This document shows positions 9,212 through 16,878 of a stretch of 64,000 nucleotides of DNA, one piece after another. Under the pieces are notes generated by a model, which was not told where the DNA came from, searched no databases, and saw only the letters and a list, made by a program, of their open reading frames with translations. This DNA comes from Streptomyces cirratus (GTDB taxonomy: Bacteria; Actinomycetota; Actinomycetes; Streptomycetales; Streptomycetaceae), in the NCBI RefSeq assembly GCF_014650775.1, contig NZ_BMVP01000012.1, positions 1 to 64,000 of the forward strand, in the 5' to 3' direction. A program made the position numbers and the translations under genes. Positions within the stretch are counted from its first letter, which is position 1, and every line of letters begins with the position of its first letter.

Positions 9212-9248
9212 TGCTGTGGCCGGGAACCTTCCCGGTCACAGCACTAGA
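9207..9248. terminator. 42-nt near-perfect palindrome containing both stop codons of converging genes
   Basis: Arms 9207-9226 and 9229-9248 pair over 20 bp with a single G.T wobble. The TAG of ogt (9209-9211) and the TAG of the opposite gene (9244-9246) occupy mirror-image positions in the two arms. It very likely works as a bidirectional terminator. Confidence 0.8.
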
Positions 9249-9681
9249 TGACCGCGAGCGGCACCAGCAGCGCGAACCCGGCGCCCGCCTCGACGGCGTA
9301 GCCGTACAGCGAGGGGTGCTGGACGGGGGCGGCGAGCAGGACCACGCTCCGCTGGTCGGCCGCCGCCGCCACCCATTCCTTGTCGGCGCCGAGTTTGCCC
9401 TGGTACCAGCCCTCGCAGCTGCCGGGGCCGGTGACGGCGAGGAGGTCGTCCTCACGCCGGTAGAAGGCCTGCCAGTCGGTCGCCGGGGTCGACCAGGCCT
9501 CGAAGTCGGCGAACTCGGCCCAGCCGCCGTCGCGTATCGCGCCGTCGAACATCCAGACCGGCGTCCCGTCGGGGGTGACCTCGCCACTGGTCTGCTCGTC
9601 GGTGGTGAAGTGGACCATGGGGAGGGCGTCCGGTCCGTCGGCCGTGCTCGGCCAGGCGTACATCGTGATCATGCGCTGCAT
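9244..9681 (-). CDS. Hypothetical protein, 145 residues
   Basis: An unrecognised soluble protein with good third-position GC bias, so probably a real gene. It is acidic and aromatic-rich (MYAWPSTADGPDALPMVHFTT, WMFDGAIRDGGWAEF) and ends in a hydrophobic strand, GFALLVPLAVI. There is no signal peptide, metal motif or membrane helix. It converges on ogt and ends in the shared palindrome. A Nudix gene lies 36 bp upstream on the same strand, so the two may be co-transcribed. I cannot assign a function. Confidence 0.7.
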   Translation of the reverse strand: MQRMITMYAWPSTADGPDALPMVHFTTDEQTSGEVTPDGTPVWMFDGAIRDGGWAEFADFEAWSTPATDWQAFYRREDDLLAVTGPGSCEGWYQGKLGADKEWVAAAADQRSVVLLAAPVQHPSLYGYAVEAGAGFALLVPLAVI

Positions 9682-9717
9682 TCTGTCCTGGTCGAAGTAG
9701 GCCTCGGATAACCGGCG

Positions 9718-10218
9718 TTACGCGTCCGCCGGGCGGCGGCCGTTCTCCAGCTCGACGGTGCTCCCGCCCGACTCCAGGACCCGGTAGGCCTCTTGGACCC
9801 GGCGGCCGAGCGAACCGAGGAGGTACGTGGTCACCTCGGCGGGCGCGACCAGCTTCCAGGAGAGGAGCTCCTCTTCCTGGAGCCTGATGGAGGCGAGCTG
9901 TCCGGCGTCGAGCACACCGCCGTCGTAGAGGTACGCGACCAGCGGGGGACGGCCCGCGTCGACGCTCCAGTCCACGGCGAGCAGCCGGCCGAGCGGCTGG
10001 TCGATGCCGATCTCCTCGGCGCTCTCGCGCCGGGCGGCGGTCCGCGGCGACTCGTTCCGGTCGGACTCGATGGTGCCGCCCGGCAGGGCCCACCCGTCGC
10101 GGTAGTTGGGCTCGACGAGGAGCACCCGGCCCTCGGCGTCCCGGAAGAGGGCGGCTGCGCCCGCCAGCACCCGGGGCAGGCTCGCTATGTAGGTGGCGTA
10201 GTCATCCGTGGTGGTCAC
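9718..10218 (-). CDS. Nudix hydrolase
   Basis: A 166-residue protein whose Nudix box runs from GGTIESDRNESPR to RRESAEEIGID. The core RExxEExG is intact; the first part has two more residues between the Gly and the first conserved Glu than the textbook G-x5-E. Nudix enzymes cleave nucleoside-diphosphate-linked compounds with Mg2+. The sequence before the box, WALPGG, is typical. The substrate cannot be read from sequence. It lies upstream of the 145-residue hypothetical gene and diverges from glycerate kinase. Confidence 0.88.
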   Translation of the reverse strand: MTTTDDYATYIASLPRVLAGAAALFRDAEGRVLLVEPNYRDGWALPGGTIESDRNESPRTAARRESAEEIGIDQPLGRLLAVDWSVDAGRPPLVAYLYDGGVLDAGQLASIRLQEEELLSWKLVAPAEVTTYLLGSLGRRVQEAYRVLESGGSTVELENGRRPADA

Positions 10219-10474
10219 GCCGCCACCCTACCCAGACGCCCCGGGCCGCGTGGATCATGCCTCCGGCATGGCGGGACGCGCCGTACGCGCCGTCTCGCCC
10301 TGTGGACTGCGCGAGGCGTGCCACCTCGGGCGACCGGCCCGGATCAAGCCCTATGTACCCGTTTGGGGGCATAGGGCGCCCGGTGTGTCCCAGGCCACCC
10401 ATGGGCATAGGAGGATCCTCCGGATAGGCTCATGGCGGCGCGACTGCACTGTTCGATAGCAAGGGATTAGCAAG

Positions 10475-11623
10475 GTGACGGACGGAGCAGTAACTGAGAC
10501 CGCGCGCGTGCTCATCGCCGCGGACAAATTCAAGGGCTCGCTCACGGCCGTACAGGTCGCGGAGCGGGTGACGGCCGGCCTTCGCAGGGCCGTACCGGGC
10601 GTGGAGATCGAGACCCTCCCCGTCGCGGACGGTGGCGACGGTACGGTCGCGGCCGCCGTAGCGGCCGGTTTCGAACGCCGTGAGGTACGGGTCACCGGAC
10701 CCCTCGGCGACCAGGTCACGGCCGCTTTCGCGCTGCGCGGGGCGACCGCCGTGGTCGAGATGGCGGAGGCTTCCGGGCTCCAGCTGCTGCCCCAGGGCGT
10801 CTTCGCGCCGCTGACCGCGACCACGTACGGCTCGGGCGAGCTGCTCAAGGCCGCGCTGGACGCGGGCGCGCGCTCGATCGTCTTCGGCGTGGGCGGCAGT
10901 GCGACCACGGACGGCGGCGCGGGCATGCTCGCCGCCCTCGGCGCCGTGTTCCTGGACGCGAACGGTGAACCGGTCGGTCCGGGCGGCGGCGCCCTGGCCT
11001 CCCTGGCCTCGGCGGACCTGTCCGGCATCGACCCGCGCTTCGCGGACGTGGACTTCGTCCTGGCGAGCGACGTGGACAACCCGCTGACGGGCCCGAAGGG
11101 CGCTCCGGCGGTGTACGGACCGCAGAAGGGCGCCTCCCCCGAGGACGTGGCGACGCTGGACGCGGCGCTGGCGCACTTCGCGGTGGTCCTGGAGAAGGCG
11201 ATCGGCGCGAAGGCCGCCGAGTGCGCGCTGCTGCCGGGCGCCGGCGGCGCGGGCGGCATCGGCTACGGGGCGCTGCTGCTCGGGGCCACGTTCCGTCCCG
11301 GGATCGAGCTGATGCTGGAGGTGCTGGGCTTCGCGCCGGCGCTGGAGCGGGCCACGCTGGTCATCACCGGCGAGGGGTCGCTGGACGAGCAGACCCTGCA
11401 CGGCAAGGCCCCGGCCGGTGTCGCGGCGGCGGCGAGGGCGGCGGGCAAGGAGGTCGTGGCGGTGTGCGGCCGGCTGCTGCTGGAGCAGGAGGCGCTGCGG
11501 GCTGCCGGGATCCGGCGGGCGTACCCGCTGACGGAGATCGAGCCCGACCCGGCGAAGTGCATCGCGAACGCCGGTCCGCTGCTGGAGCAGGTGGCGGCCA
11601 ACATCGCGGCCGAGGTGCTCTGA
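10475..11623 (+). CDS. glxK: Glycerate kinase
   Basis: A 382-residue type-I glycerate kinase that phosphorylates D-glycerate with ATP. Family motifs are IAADKFKGSLTAVQVAERV at the N-terminus, LPVADGGDGTV, VGGSATTDGGAGMLAALG and GAGGAGGIGYG. It starts at GTG 10475 with AAGGGA about 8 nt upstream. It stands alone between the divergent Nudix gene and a terminator. Glyoxylate made by the ethylmalonyl-CoA pathway can feed glycerate metabolism, so a metabolic link to the first operon is plausible but only inferred. Confidence 0.92.
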   Translation: MTDGAVTETARVLIAADKFKGSLTAVQVAERVTAGLRRAVPGVEIETLPVADGGDGTVAAAVAAGFERREVRVTGPLGDQVTAAFALRGATAVVEMAEASGLQLLPQGVFAPLTATTYGSGELLKAALDAGARSIVFGVGGSATTDGGAGMLAALGAVFLDANGEPVGPGGGALASLASADLSGIDPRFADVDFVLASDVDNPLTGPKGAPAVYGPQKGASPEDVATLDAALAHFAVVLEKAIGAKAAECALLPGAGGAGGIGYGALLLGATFRPGIELMLEVLGFAPALERATLVITGEGSLDEQTLHGKAPAGVAAAARAAGKEVVAVCGRLLLEQEALRAAGIRRAYPLTEIEPDPAKCIANAGPLLEQVAANIAAEVL

Positions 11624-11638
11624 GGAGTCAGGACACGC

Positions 11639-11672
11639 GCAGAGGGCCGGTCCCGGTGGGCCGGCCCTCTGC
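11639..11672 (+). terminator. Hairpin terminator after glycerate kinase
   Basis: A perfect 12-bp inverted repeat (11639-11650 and 11661-11672) with a 10-nt loop, 16 bp after the glxK stop. Confidence 0.8.
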
Positions 11673-11732
11673 CCTGTCCCGGCGGGGGAAATCCGGGCGC
11701 GGCCGGGGGGTCGGCAGTGGTAAGGAGGGCAC

Positions 11733-12257
11733 ATGGAGGACCCGAGCACCGAACCGAGCACGGACACGATCCGGACCCCCCGTCTGCTGCTGTGCCCGCT
11801 CGATCCGGCCGGGGCGGCCCGGATCATCACCGGCAGGCCCGGTCCGGCGGAGCGCTGGGGGCCCGGGTATCCGGACGACGGGGACCGGGCGGGTGCGGAA
11901 CGGTTCCTGCGGGTCGTGGCGGAGCAGGGTGACCCCGCTCCGTTCGGGGCCTACGAGATCCAGCTCCGCGCCGACGGGCAGACCGTCGGCGGGGCCGGTT
12001 TCCACGGCCCCGCCGACGCCCGCGGGCGGGTCACCGTCGGCTACGGACTGATCCCGGCCGCGCGGGGGCACGGATACGCCGCGGAAGCCCTGCGCGGGCT
12101 GCTGGAGCATGCCCGGCGACACGGGGCGCGCGGGGTGGACGGTGACACGGACCTGGCCAACAGCGCCTCCCAGCGGGTCATGGCCGCCGCGGGGATGCGG
12201 TGCGTGCGCGAGGACGGGCGGCTGCGGTACTACGCGGTGAGCTGGCCCGCGCGGTGA
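11733..12257 (+). CDS. GNAT-family N-acetyltransferase (RimJ/RimL type)
   Basis: A 174-residue acetyltransferase. It begins with the RimJ/L-like strand IRTPRLLLCPL and has the acetyl-CoA motif A as GLIPAARGHGYAAEALRGLL, followed by the motif-B-like NSASQRVMAAAGM. Family members acetylate protein N-termini or small amines using acetyl-CoA; the target is unknown. A strong AAGGAGG ribosome site precedes the ATG. It lies between two hairpin terminators, so it is a single-gene unit. Confidence 0.88.
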   Translation: MEDPSTEPSTDTIRTPRLLLCPLDPAGAARIITGRPGPAERWGPGYPDDGDRAGAERFLRVVAEQGDPAPFGAYEIQLRADGQTVGGAGFHGPADARGRVTVGYGLIPAARGHGYAAEALRGLLEHARRHGARGVDGDTDLANSASQRVMAAAGMRCVREDGRLRYYAVSWPAR

Positions 12258-12303
12258 CCCGGACCCCGCCGTGCCCCGCACCCCGCGATGACCCGGGGCC
12301 CCA

Positions 12304-12321
12304 CCGTGAGGGGGCTCACGG
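12304..12321. terminator. Short hairpin between converging GNAT and isochorismatase genes
   Basis: Seven-base arms (12304-12310 and 12315-12321) with a GGGG loop, lying in the 92-bp gap between the two converging stop codons. It probably ends transcription from both sides. Confidence 0.6.
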
Positions 12322-12349
12322 GCGGACCGGCACCCCCGGGGAACCCCGG

Positions 12350-12955
12350 CTACGCCGGGAGCCGGGTCCTGGCCGCCGCGAGCACGAGAGCGGTGGTGAC
12401 GACGCGGGCGAAGCCTCCGCCGTGGAGGTTGACGGCGGTGGCGCCGGCCAGTTCGTCGGCGCTCAGGCGGGTGCCGCCGGGTCCCGCGAGGTCGAAGGTG
12501 TGCGTGGCGTCCAGGGGGACGAGGACGTCGTAGCCGAGGTTCCCGGCCATCCGGGCGGTGGTCTCGACGCACATGTTGGTCTGGATCCCGGCGACGACGA
12601 GCTGGCCGATGCCCTGGGCGGTGAGCCACTCGGCCAGGTCGGGGGTGCCGTAGAAGGAGGAGTTCACCGTCTTGGTGATGTGCAGCGCGGCCGCGTCCCG
12701 GCGCTCCTCGACGAAGTCCTGGAAGGCGTAGCCGGGCTCGTCGGCGGCCAGGACGGAGCCGGGGTTGCGCGAGGCGTGCTGGACGAGCACCAGCGGGCGC
12801 CCGGACTCCTGCCAAGCGTCCATCAGGGCGGCCGCGTTGGCCTCGAAGGCGGGGTTGTTGCGCGGCCCCCAGAAGGTCGCGTCGTCGAAGCCCTTCTGGA
12901 CGTCGATGACCAGCAGGGCACTGTTCGGGGCGATCTCGATCTCGTTCGTCGTCAT
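12350..12955 (-). CDS. Isochorismatase-family cysteine hydrolase
   Basis: A 201-residue cysteine hydrolase. The triad is visible as Asp18 (LLVIDVQ), Lys95 (ITKTVNSSF) and Cys129 (QTNMCVET). Relatives hydrolyse isochorismate, nicotinamide or other amides; the substrate here is unknown. The ATG at 12955 is chosen because the family begins right there, although the frame stays open to 13039. The gene diverges from a GlxA/AraC-type regulator, a pairing that suggests the regulator controls it. Confidence 0.88.
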   Translation of the reverse strand: MTTNEIEIAPNSALLVIDVQKGFDDATFWGPRNNPAFEANAAALMDAWQESGRPLVLVQHASRNPGSVLAADEPGYAFQDFVEERRDAAALHITKTVNSSFYGTPDLAEWLTAQGIGQLVVAGIQTNMCVETTARMAGNLGYDVLVPLDATHTFDLAGPGGTRLSADELAGATAVNLHGGGFARVVTTALVLAAARTRLPA

Positions 12956-13020
12956 GACCCCATCGTTTCCCGGCCCACCGCGGTACGACAGGGCCGCCGA
13001 CGCCCCGGACCGATGGGATC

Positions 13021-13059
13021 CTGCCAGCTTGGCAGTCATGGGCGCGACTCTGCGAGGAT
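13021..13059. promoter_or_regulatory. Operator-like inverted repeat and promoter between isochorismatase and AraC-type regulator
   Basis: CTGCCA-GCT-TGGCAG (13021-13035) is a perfect 6-bp-arm inverted repeat. TTGGCA (13029-13034) within it and GAGGAT (13054-13059) could be -35 and -10 elements with a 19-bp spacer. The regulator ATG at 13066 would then be at or next to the transcript start, giving a leaderless message. Confidence 0.45.
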
Positions 13060-13065
13060 TGCGGC

Positions 13066-14052
13066 ATGCAGCGCGTCGCGATCGTCGTCCAGTCCGGCAT
13101 CCGGGCCTTCGACCTGGCCGTGATCACCGAGGTCTGGGGTCCCGACCGCAGCCGCTCCGGGGTCCCGCCCTTCGAACTGCGCCGCTGCGCGCCGACGCCC
13201 GGACCGGTGGCACTGCCCGGCGGGCTCACCCTCACGCCCGACCGGGGCCTCGACTGGCTCACCGAGGCCGATCTGGTCGTCGTCCCGGCGCTCGCGGAGC
13301 CGGACGATCCGAGCCCCCCGGCCGTGCTGGCCGCCCTGCGCGAGGCCCACGCACGCGGCGTGCCGGTCGCCGCCCTGTGCGCCGGGGCGTTCGTCCTGGC
13401 CGAGGCGGGGCTGCTGGAGGGCCGGCGGGCGGTGACGCACTGGTGGCTGGCCCCGCGGCTGGCCGCCCGCTACCCCGGGATCCTGGTCGAGGAGGCCCCT
13501 CTGTACGTGGAGGACGCGGGGGTGTGGACCTCCGCCGGGGTGGCCTCCGGCATCGACCTGTGCCTGCACCTGGTGCGCGAGGCACACGGCTCGGAGGCCG
13601 CCGCGGCGATCGCCCGCTCCATGGTGACGGGCCCGTTCCGCACCGGGGACCACGCCCAGTACCTCGACCGGCCCACCCCGGCCGCCGACCGGACCGCCGA
13701 GGCGCTGGCAGCCGTACGGGAGCGGGCGCTGCGACGGCTGCACGAACCGCTGGACGTGGCCACCCTGGCCCGCTGGGCGGGGATGTCGCCGCGCTCCTTC
13801 GCCCGGCACTTCGCCGCCGCCACGGGCACCACCCCGCACAAGTGGCTGCTCGGCCACCGCCTCGACGCGGCCCGCCGGCTCCTGGAGCGCACCGACCATC
13901 CGGTCCCGGAAGTGGCCCGCCGGACGGGGTTCGCCAGCGAAGTCACCTTCCGCCAGCACTTCACCGCGTACGTCGGCCAGAGCCCGCGCGCGTACCGCGC
14001 GGCGGCCGCCGCCATTCCAAATCACCGCGACAGTGTTAGAAATGGCTCATGA
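13066..14052 (+). CDS. GlxA-type transcriptional regulator (DJ-1/PfpI + AraC HTH)
   Basis: A 328-residue regulator. Residues about 1-180 form a DJ-1/PfpI domain with the elbow Cys105 (ALCAGAF). Residues about 220-315 are an AraC HTH pair (MSPRSFARHFAAATGTTPHKWL and EVARRTGFASEVTFRQHF). It probably senses a small molecule through the N-terminal domain and controls the divergent isochorismatase gene through the CTGCCA-GCT-TGGCAG site. Its TGA overlaps the ATG of the large SpoIIE phosphatase, so the two are probably translationally coupled. No ribosome site is visible before the ATG. Confidence 0.88.
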   Translation: MQRVAIVVQSGIRAFDLAVITEVWGPDRSRSGVPPFELRRCAPTPGPVALPGGLTLTPDRGLDWLTEADLVVVPALAEPDDPSPPAVLAALREAHARGVPVAALCAGAFVLAEAGLLEGRRAVTHWWLAPRLAARYPGILVEEAPLYVEDAGVWTSAGVASGIDLCLHLVREAHGSEAAAAIARSMVTGPFRTGDHAQYLDRPTPAADRTAEALAAVRERALRRLHEPLDVATLARWAGMSPRSFARHFAAATGTTPHKWLLGHRLDAARRLLERTDHPVPEVARRTGFASEVTFRQHFTAYVGQSPRAYRAAAAAIPNHRDSVRNGS

Positions 14053-16841
14053 CCGGACGTTCGGGTCGACCCAGGGAATCGCCGCCGGCGGGCCGGCCCC
14101 CGGGCCTGCTCGCGCGCTTCGCCCACGTCCCCGGGAGCGTCGCCGGCCAGGTGTTCCTCCTCCAGGCCGTCATCGTGCTGGTGCTGATCACCGCCGCGAC
14201 GCTGGCGCTGGTGTTCCAGGCCCGGTACGACAGCAGCCGTGACGCCCGCAATCGTTCCCTCGCTGCCGCCGAGGCCTTCGCCCATGCGCCCGGTCTGCCG
14301 GCCGCCCTGCGCTCGCCGAACCCCACGGCCGTGCTCCAGCCCCTGGCCGATGCGGCGCGCCGGGCCTCCGGCGTCGACTTCATCGCCGTGTTGGACACGA
14401 AAGGCATCCGCTACACCGACGCCCGGCCCGACCTCATCGGCAAGCGCGCCACCGGTGACCTCTCGCGCGCCGTCCACGGGGCGCCCTTCACCGAGACGTT
14501 CAAGGGCGCCCCCAGCGACGCGGTGCGCGCGGTGGTCCCCGTACGCGACGCCTCGGGGGCCGTCGTCGGGCTCGTCTCCACCGGCATCGAGGTCGCGAAC
14601 GTCGGCGAGGCGGTCGGCAACCAACTCCCCCTGCTGCTCGGCTCGGCGGTCGGCGCCCTGCTGCTGGGCACCGGCGGGGCGGCCCTGGTCAGCCGCAGGC
14701 TGCGGCGCCAGACCCGGGGTCTGGGCGAAGCGGAGATGTCCCGGATGAACGAGCACCACGAGGCAGTCCTGCACGCGGTGCGCGAGGGGGTCCTCATCAT
14801 CGGCGCGGACCAACGGCTGGTGCTCGCCAACGACGAGGCGCGCCGGCTGCTGAACCTGCCGCCCGACGCCGAACAGCGGCACGTCACCGACCTCGGTCTG
14901 GACCCCCGCACGGCGGACCTGCTCGTCTCCGGGCGGATCGTGACGGACGAGGTCCACCTGTCGGGGGACCGCCTGCTCGCCGTCAACGTGCGTCCCACCA
15001 AGCCGTACCGGGGCATGCCCTCGGGCAGCGTCATGACGCTGCGCGATTCCACCGAGCTGGCCGCGCTCTCCGGCCGCGCCGAGGTGGCCCGCGGACGGCT
15101 CCAGTTGCTGTACGACGCGGGGGTACGGATCGGCACCACCCTGGACGTGGTGCGCACCGCCGAGGAGCTGTCGGAGGTCGCCGTTCCGCGCTTCGCGGAC
15201 TTCGTCACCGTGGAGCTGCTGGAACCGGTGCTGCGCGGCGAGGAACCGTCCGCGCTGTCCGGGGTGTACACCGAGATGCGCCGGGCGGCCATGAGCGGGG
15301 TGCGCACCGACCAGCCGTTGCAGCCGGTCGGGGAGATCATCCGGTTCGTGGTGGCGACCGCGCCGATGGCCTCGGCGCTGGCCGCCGGACGGGCGGTGCT
15401 GGCGGCGGACCTGAACACCGCTTTCGGCTGGCGGGCGCAGGACCCCGAGGGCACCCGGCTGGCCCTGGAGTACGGGCTGCACTCGCTGATCTCGGTACCG
15501 CTCCAGGCCCGTGGCGTGGTGCTGGGCATGGCCAACTTCTGGCGGGCCGACACCCCGGACCCCTTCGACGAGGAGGACCTGTCCTTCGCCGAGGAGCTGG
15601 GGGCGCGCGCCGCCGTCTCGATCGACAACGCCCGCCGCTTCACCCGGGAGCACGCCACCGCCGTGACGCTCCAGCGCAGCCTGCTGCCCCGGGTGCTGCC
15701 CGAGCTGAGCGCGGTGGACGTCGCGTTCCGGTACCTGCCCGCGCAGGCGGGGGTGGGCGGCGACTGGTTCGACGTGATCCCGCTGACGGGCGCCCGGGTG
15801 GCCCTGGTCGTCGGCGACGTCGTCGGGCACGGGGTGCACGCCGCGGCGACGATGGGCCGGCTGCGCACCGCCGTGCACAACTTCTCGACCCTGGACCTGC
15901 CGCCGGACGAGCTGCTGGGCCACCTGGACGAGCTGATCGACCGGATCGACCGCGACGAGACCGGCTCCGCCGAGGACACCGGGGACGGCGGCGACGACCC
16001 GGCCGGCGTCACCGGCGCGACGTGCCTGTACGCGGTCTACGACCCGGTCTCCGGACGCTGCTCGGTGGCGAGCGCGGGTCACCCCGGCCCGGCGCTGGTC
16101 CACCCCGACGGCCGGGTGGAGTTCCCCGAGCTGCCGACGGGGCTGCCGCTGGGCGTGGGCGGCATGCCCTTCGAGACGGCCGAGTTGCGGCTGCCGGAGG
16201 GCAGTCGGCTCGCGCTCTTCACCGACGGGCTGCTGGAGGACCGCGACCGCGACATCGACACCGGCCTGGACCTGCTCAAGGGGGCGCTGTCGACGACCGG
16301 ACGCAGTCCCGAGCAGGCCTGTTCGGACGTGCTGTCGGCGCTGCTGTTCCCCTCGCCCAGCGACGACATCGCGCTGCTGATCGCCGACACCCGGCGGCTG
16401 GACGCGGACCACATCGCGGAGTGGGAGGTGCCGGATGACCCGGTGGCCGTCTCCCGGGTGCGCAATGCCGGTTCGGCGCAGCTCCAGGCGTGGGGTCTGG
16501 AGGACGTCGCCTTCACCGCGGAACTGATCCTCAGCGAGCTGGTCACCAACGCCATCCGGTACGGGTCCGAGCCCATCAGGGTGCGGCTGCTGCGCGACCG
16601 CACCCTGATCTGCGAGGTGTCCGACGGCAGCAGCACCTCCCCGCACCTGCGGTACGCGGCCTCCACCGACGAGGGCGGTCGCGGCCTGTTCCTCGTCGCG
16701 CAGTACGCGGAACGCTGGGGCACCCGGTACACCGAGCGGGGGAAGGTCATCTGGGCGGAGCTGCCGCTGACGGACGGCGGCGCGGAGCCGCTGGCGGCGC
16801 TCACCCTGGACCTGGACGAACTGGAGGGGCTGGCCTGGTGA
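14049..16841 (+). CDS. Membrane sensor SpoIIE/PP2C phosphatase with PAS, GAF and HATPase domains
   Basis: A 930-residue signalling protein. Order: membrane helix about 27-55, an extracellular cache-type sensor about 60-185, a second helix about 190-215, PAS about 230-325, GAF about 350-540, a PP2C/SpoIIE phosphatase about 555-785 (GGDWFDV near 569, VGDVVGHGVHAAATM) and an RsbW-like HATPase about 800-915 (LVTNAIRYG near 830, EGGRGLFLV). Phosphatase and anti-sigma kinase domains in one chain suggest a partner-switching module acting on anti-sigma antagonists. The start overlaps the AraC-type regulator (ATGA), an unusual link between metabolite sensing and a stress phosphatase. Confidence 0.9.
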   Translation: MTGRSGRPRESPPAGRPPGLLARFAHVPGSVAGQVFLLQAVIVLVLITAATLALVFQARYDSSRDARNRSLAAAEAFAHAPGLPAALRSPNPTAVLQPLADAARRASGVDFIAVLDTKGIRYTDARPDLIGKRATGDLSRAVHGAPFTETFKGAPSDAVRAVVPVRDASGAVVGLVSTGIEVANVGEAVGNQLPLLLGSAVGALLLGTGGAALVSRRLRRQTRGLGEAEMSRMNEHHEAVLHAVREGVLIIGADQRLVLANDEARRLLNLPPDAEQRHVTDLGLDPRTADLLVSGRIVTDEVHLSGDRLLAVNVRPTKPYRGMPSGSVMTLRDSTELAALSGRAEVARGRLQLLYDAGVRIGTTLDVVRTAEELSEVAVPRFADFVTVELLEPVLRGEEPSALSGVYTEMRRAAMSGVRTDQPLQPVGEIIRFVVATAPMASALAAGRAVLAADLNTAFGWRAQDPEGTRLALEYGLHSLISVPLQARGVVLGMANFWRADTPDPFDEEDLSFAEELGARAAVSIDNARRFTREHATAVTLQRSLLPRVLPELSAVDVAFRYLPAQAGVGGDWFDVIPLTGARVALVVGDVVGHGVHAAATMGRLRTAVHNFSTLDLPPDELLGHLDELIDRIDRDETGSAEDTGDGGDDPAGVTGATCLYAVYDPVSGRCSVASAGHPGPALVHPDGRVEFPELPTGLPLGVGGMPFETAELRLPEGSRLALFTDGLLEDRDRDIDTGLDLLKGALSTTGRSPEQACSDVLSALLFPSPSDDIALLIADTRRLDADHIAEWEVPDDPVAVSRVRNAGSAQLQAWGLEDVAFTAELILSELVTNAIRYGSEPIRVRLLRDRTLICEVSDGSSTSPHLRYAASTDEGGRGLFLVAQYAERWGTRYTERGKVIWAELPLTDGGAEPLAALTLDLDELEGLAW

Positions 16842-16878
16842 CAGGGGCCTGACGGCGGCCGAGCCTCGCGGGAGGGGC

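Noticed and set aside
10410..10421. Perfect palindrome GGAGGATCCTCC before glycerate kinase
   Set aside because: Twelve bases built on a BamHI-type core are not rare enough; no promoter geometry supports an operator.
14022..16646. A minus-strand frame of 874 codons across the large SpoIIE phosphatase gene
   Set aside because: It is antisense to well-supported PAS, GAF, PP2C and HATPase motifs; no ribosome site or domain is visible.
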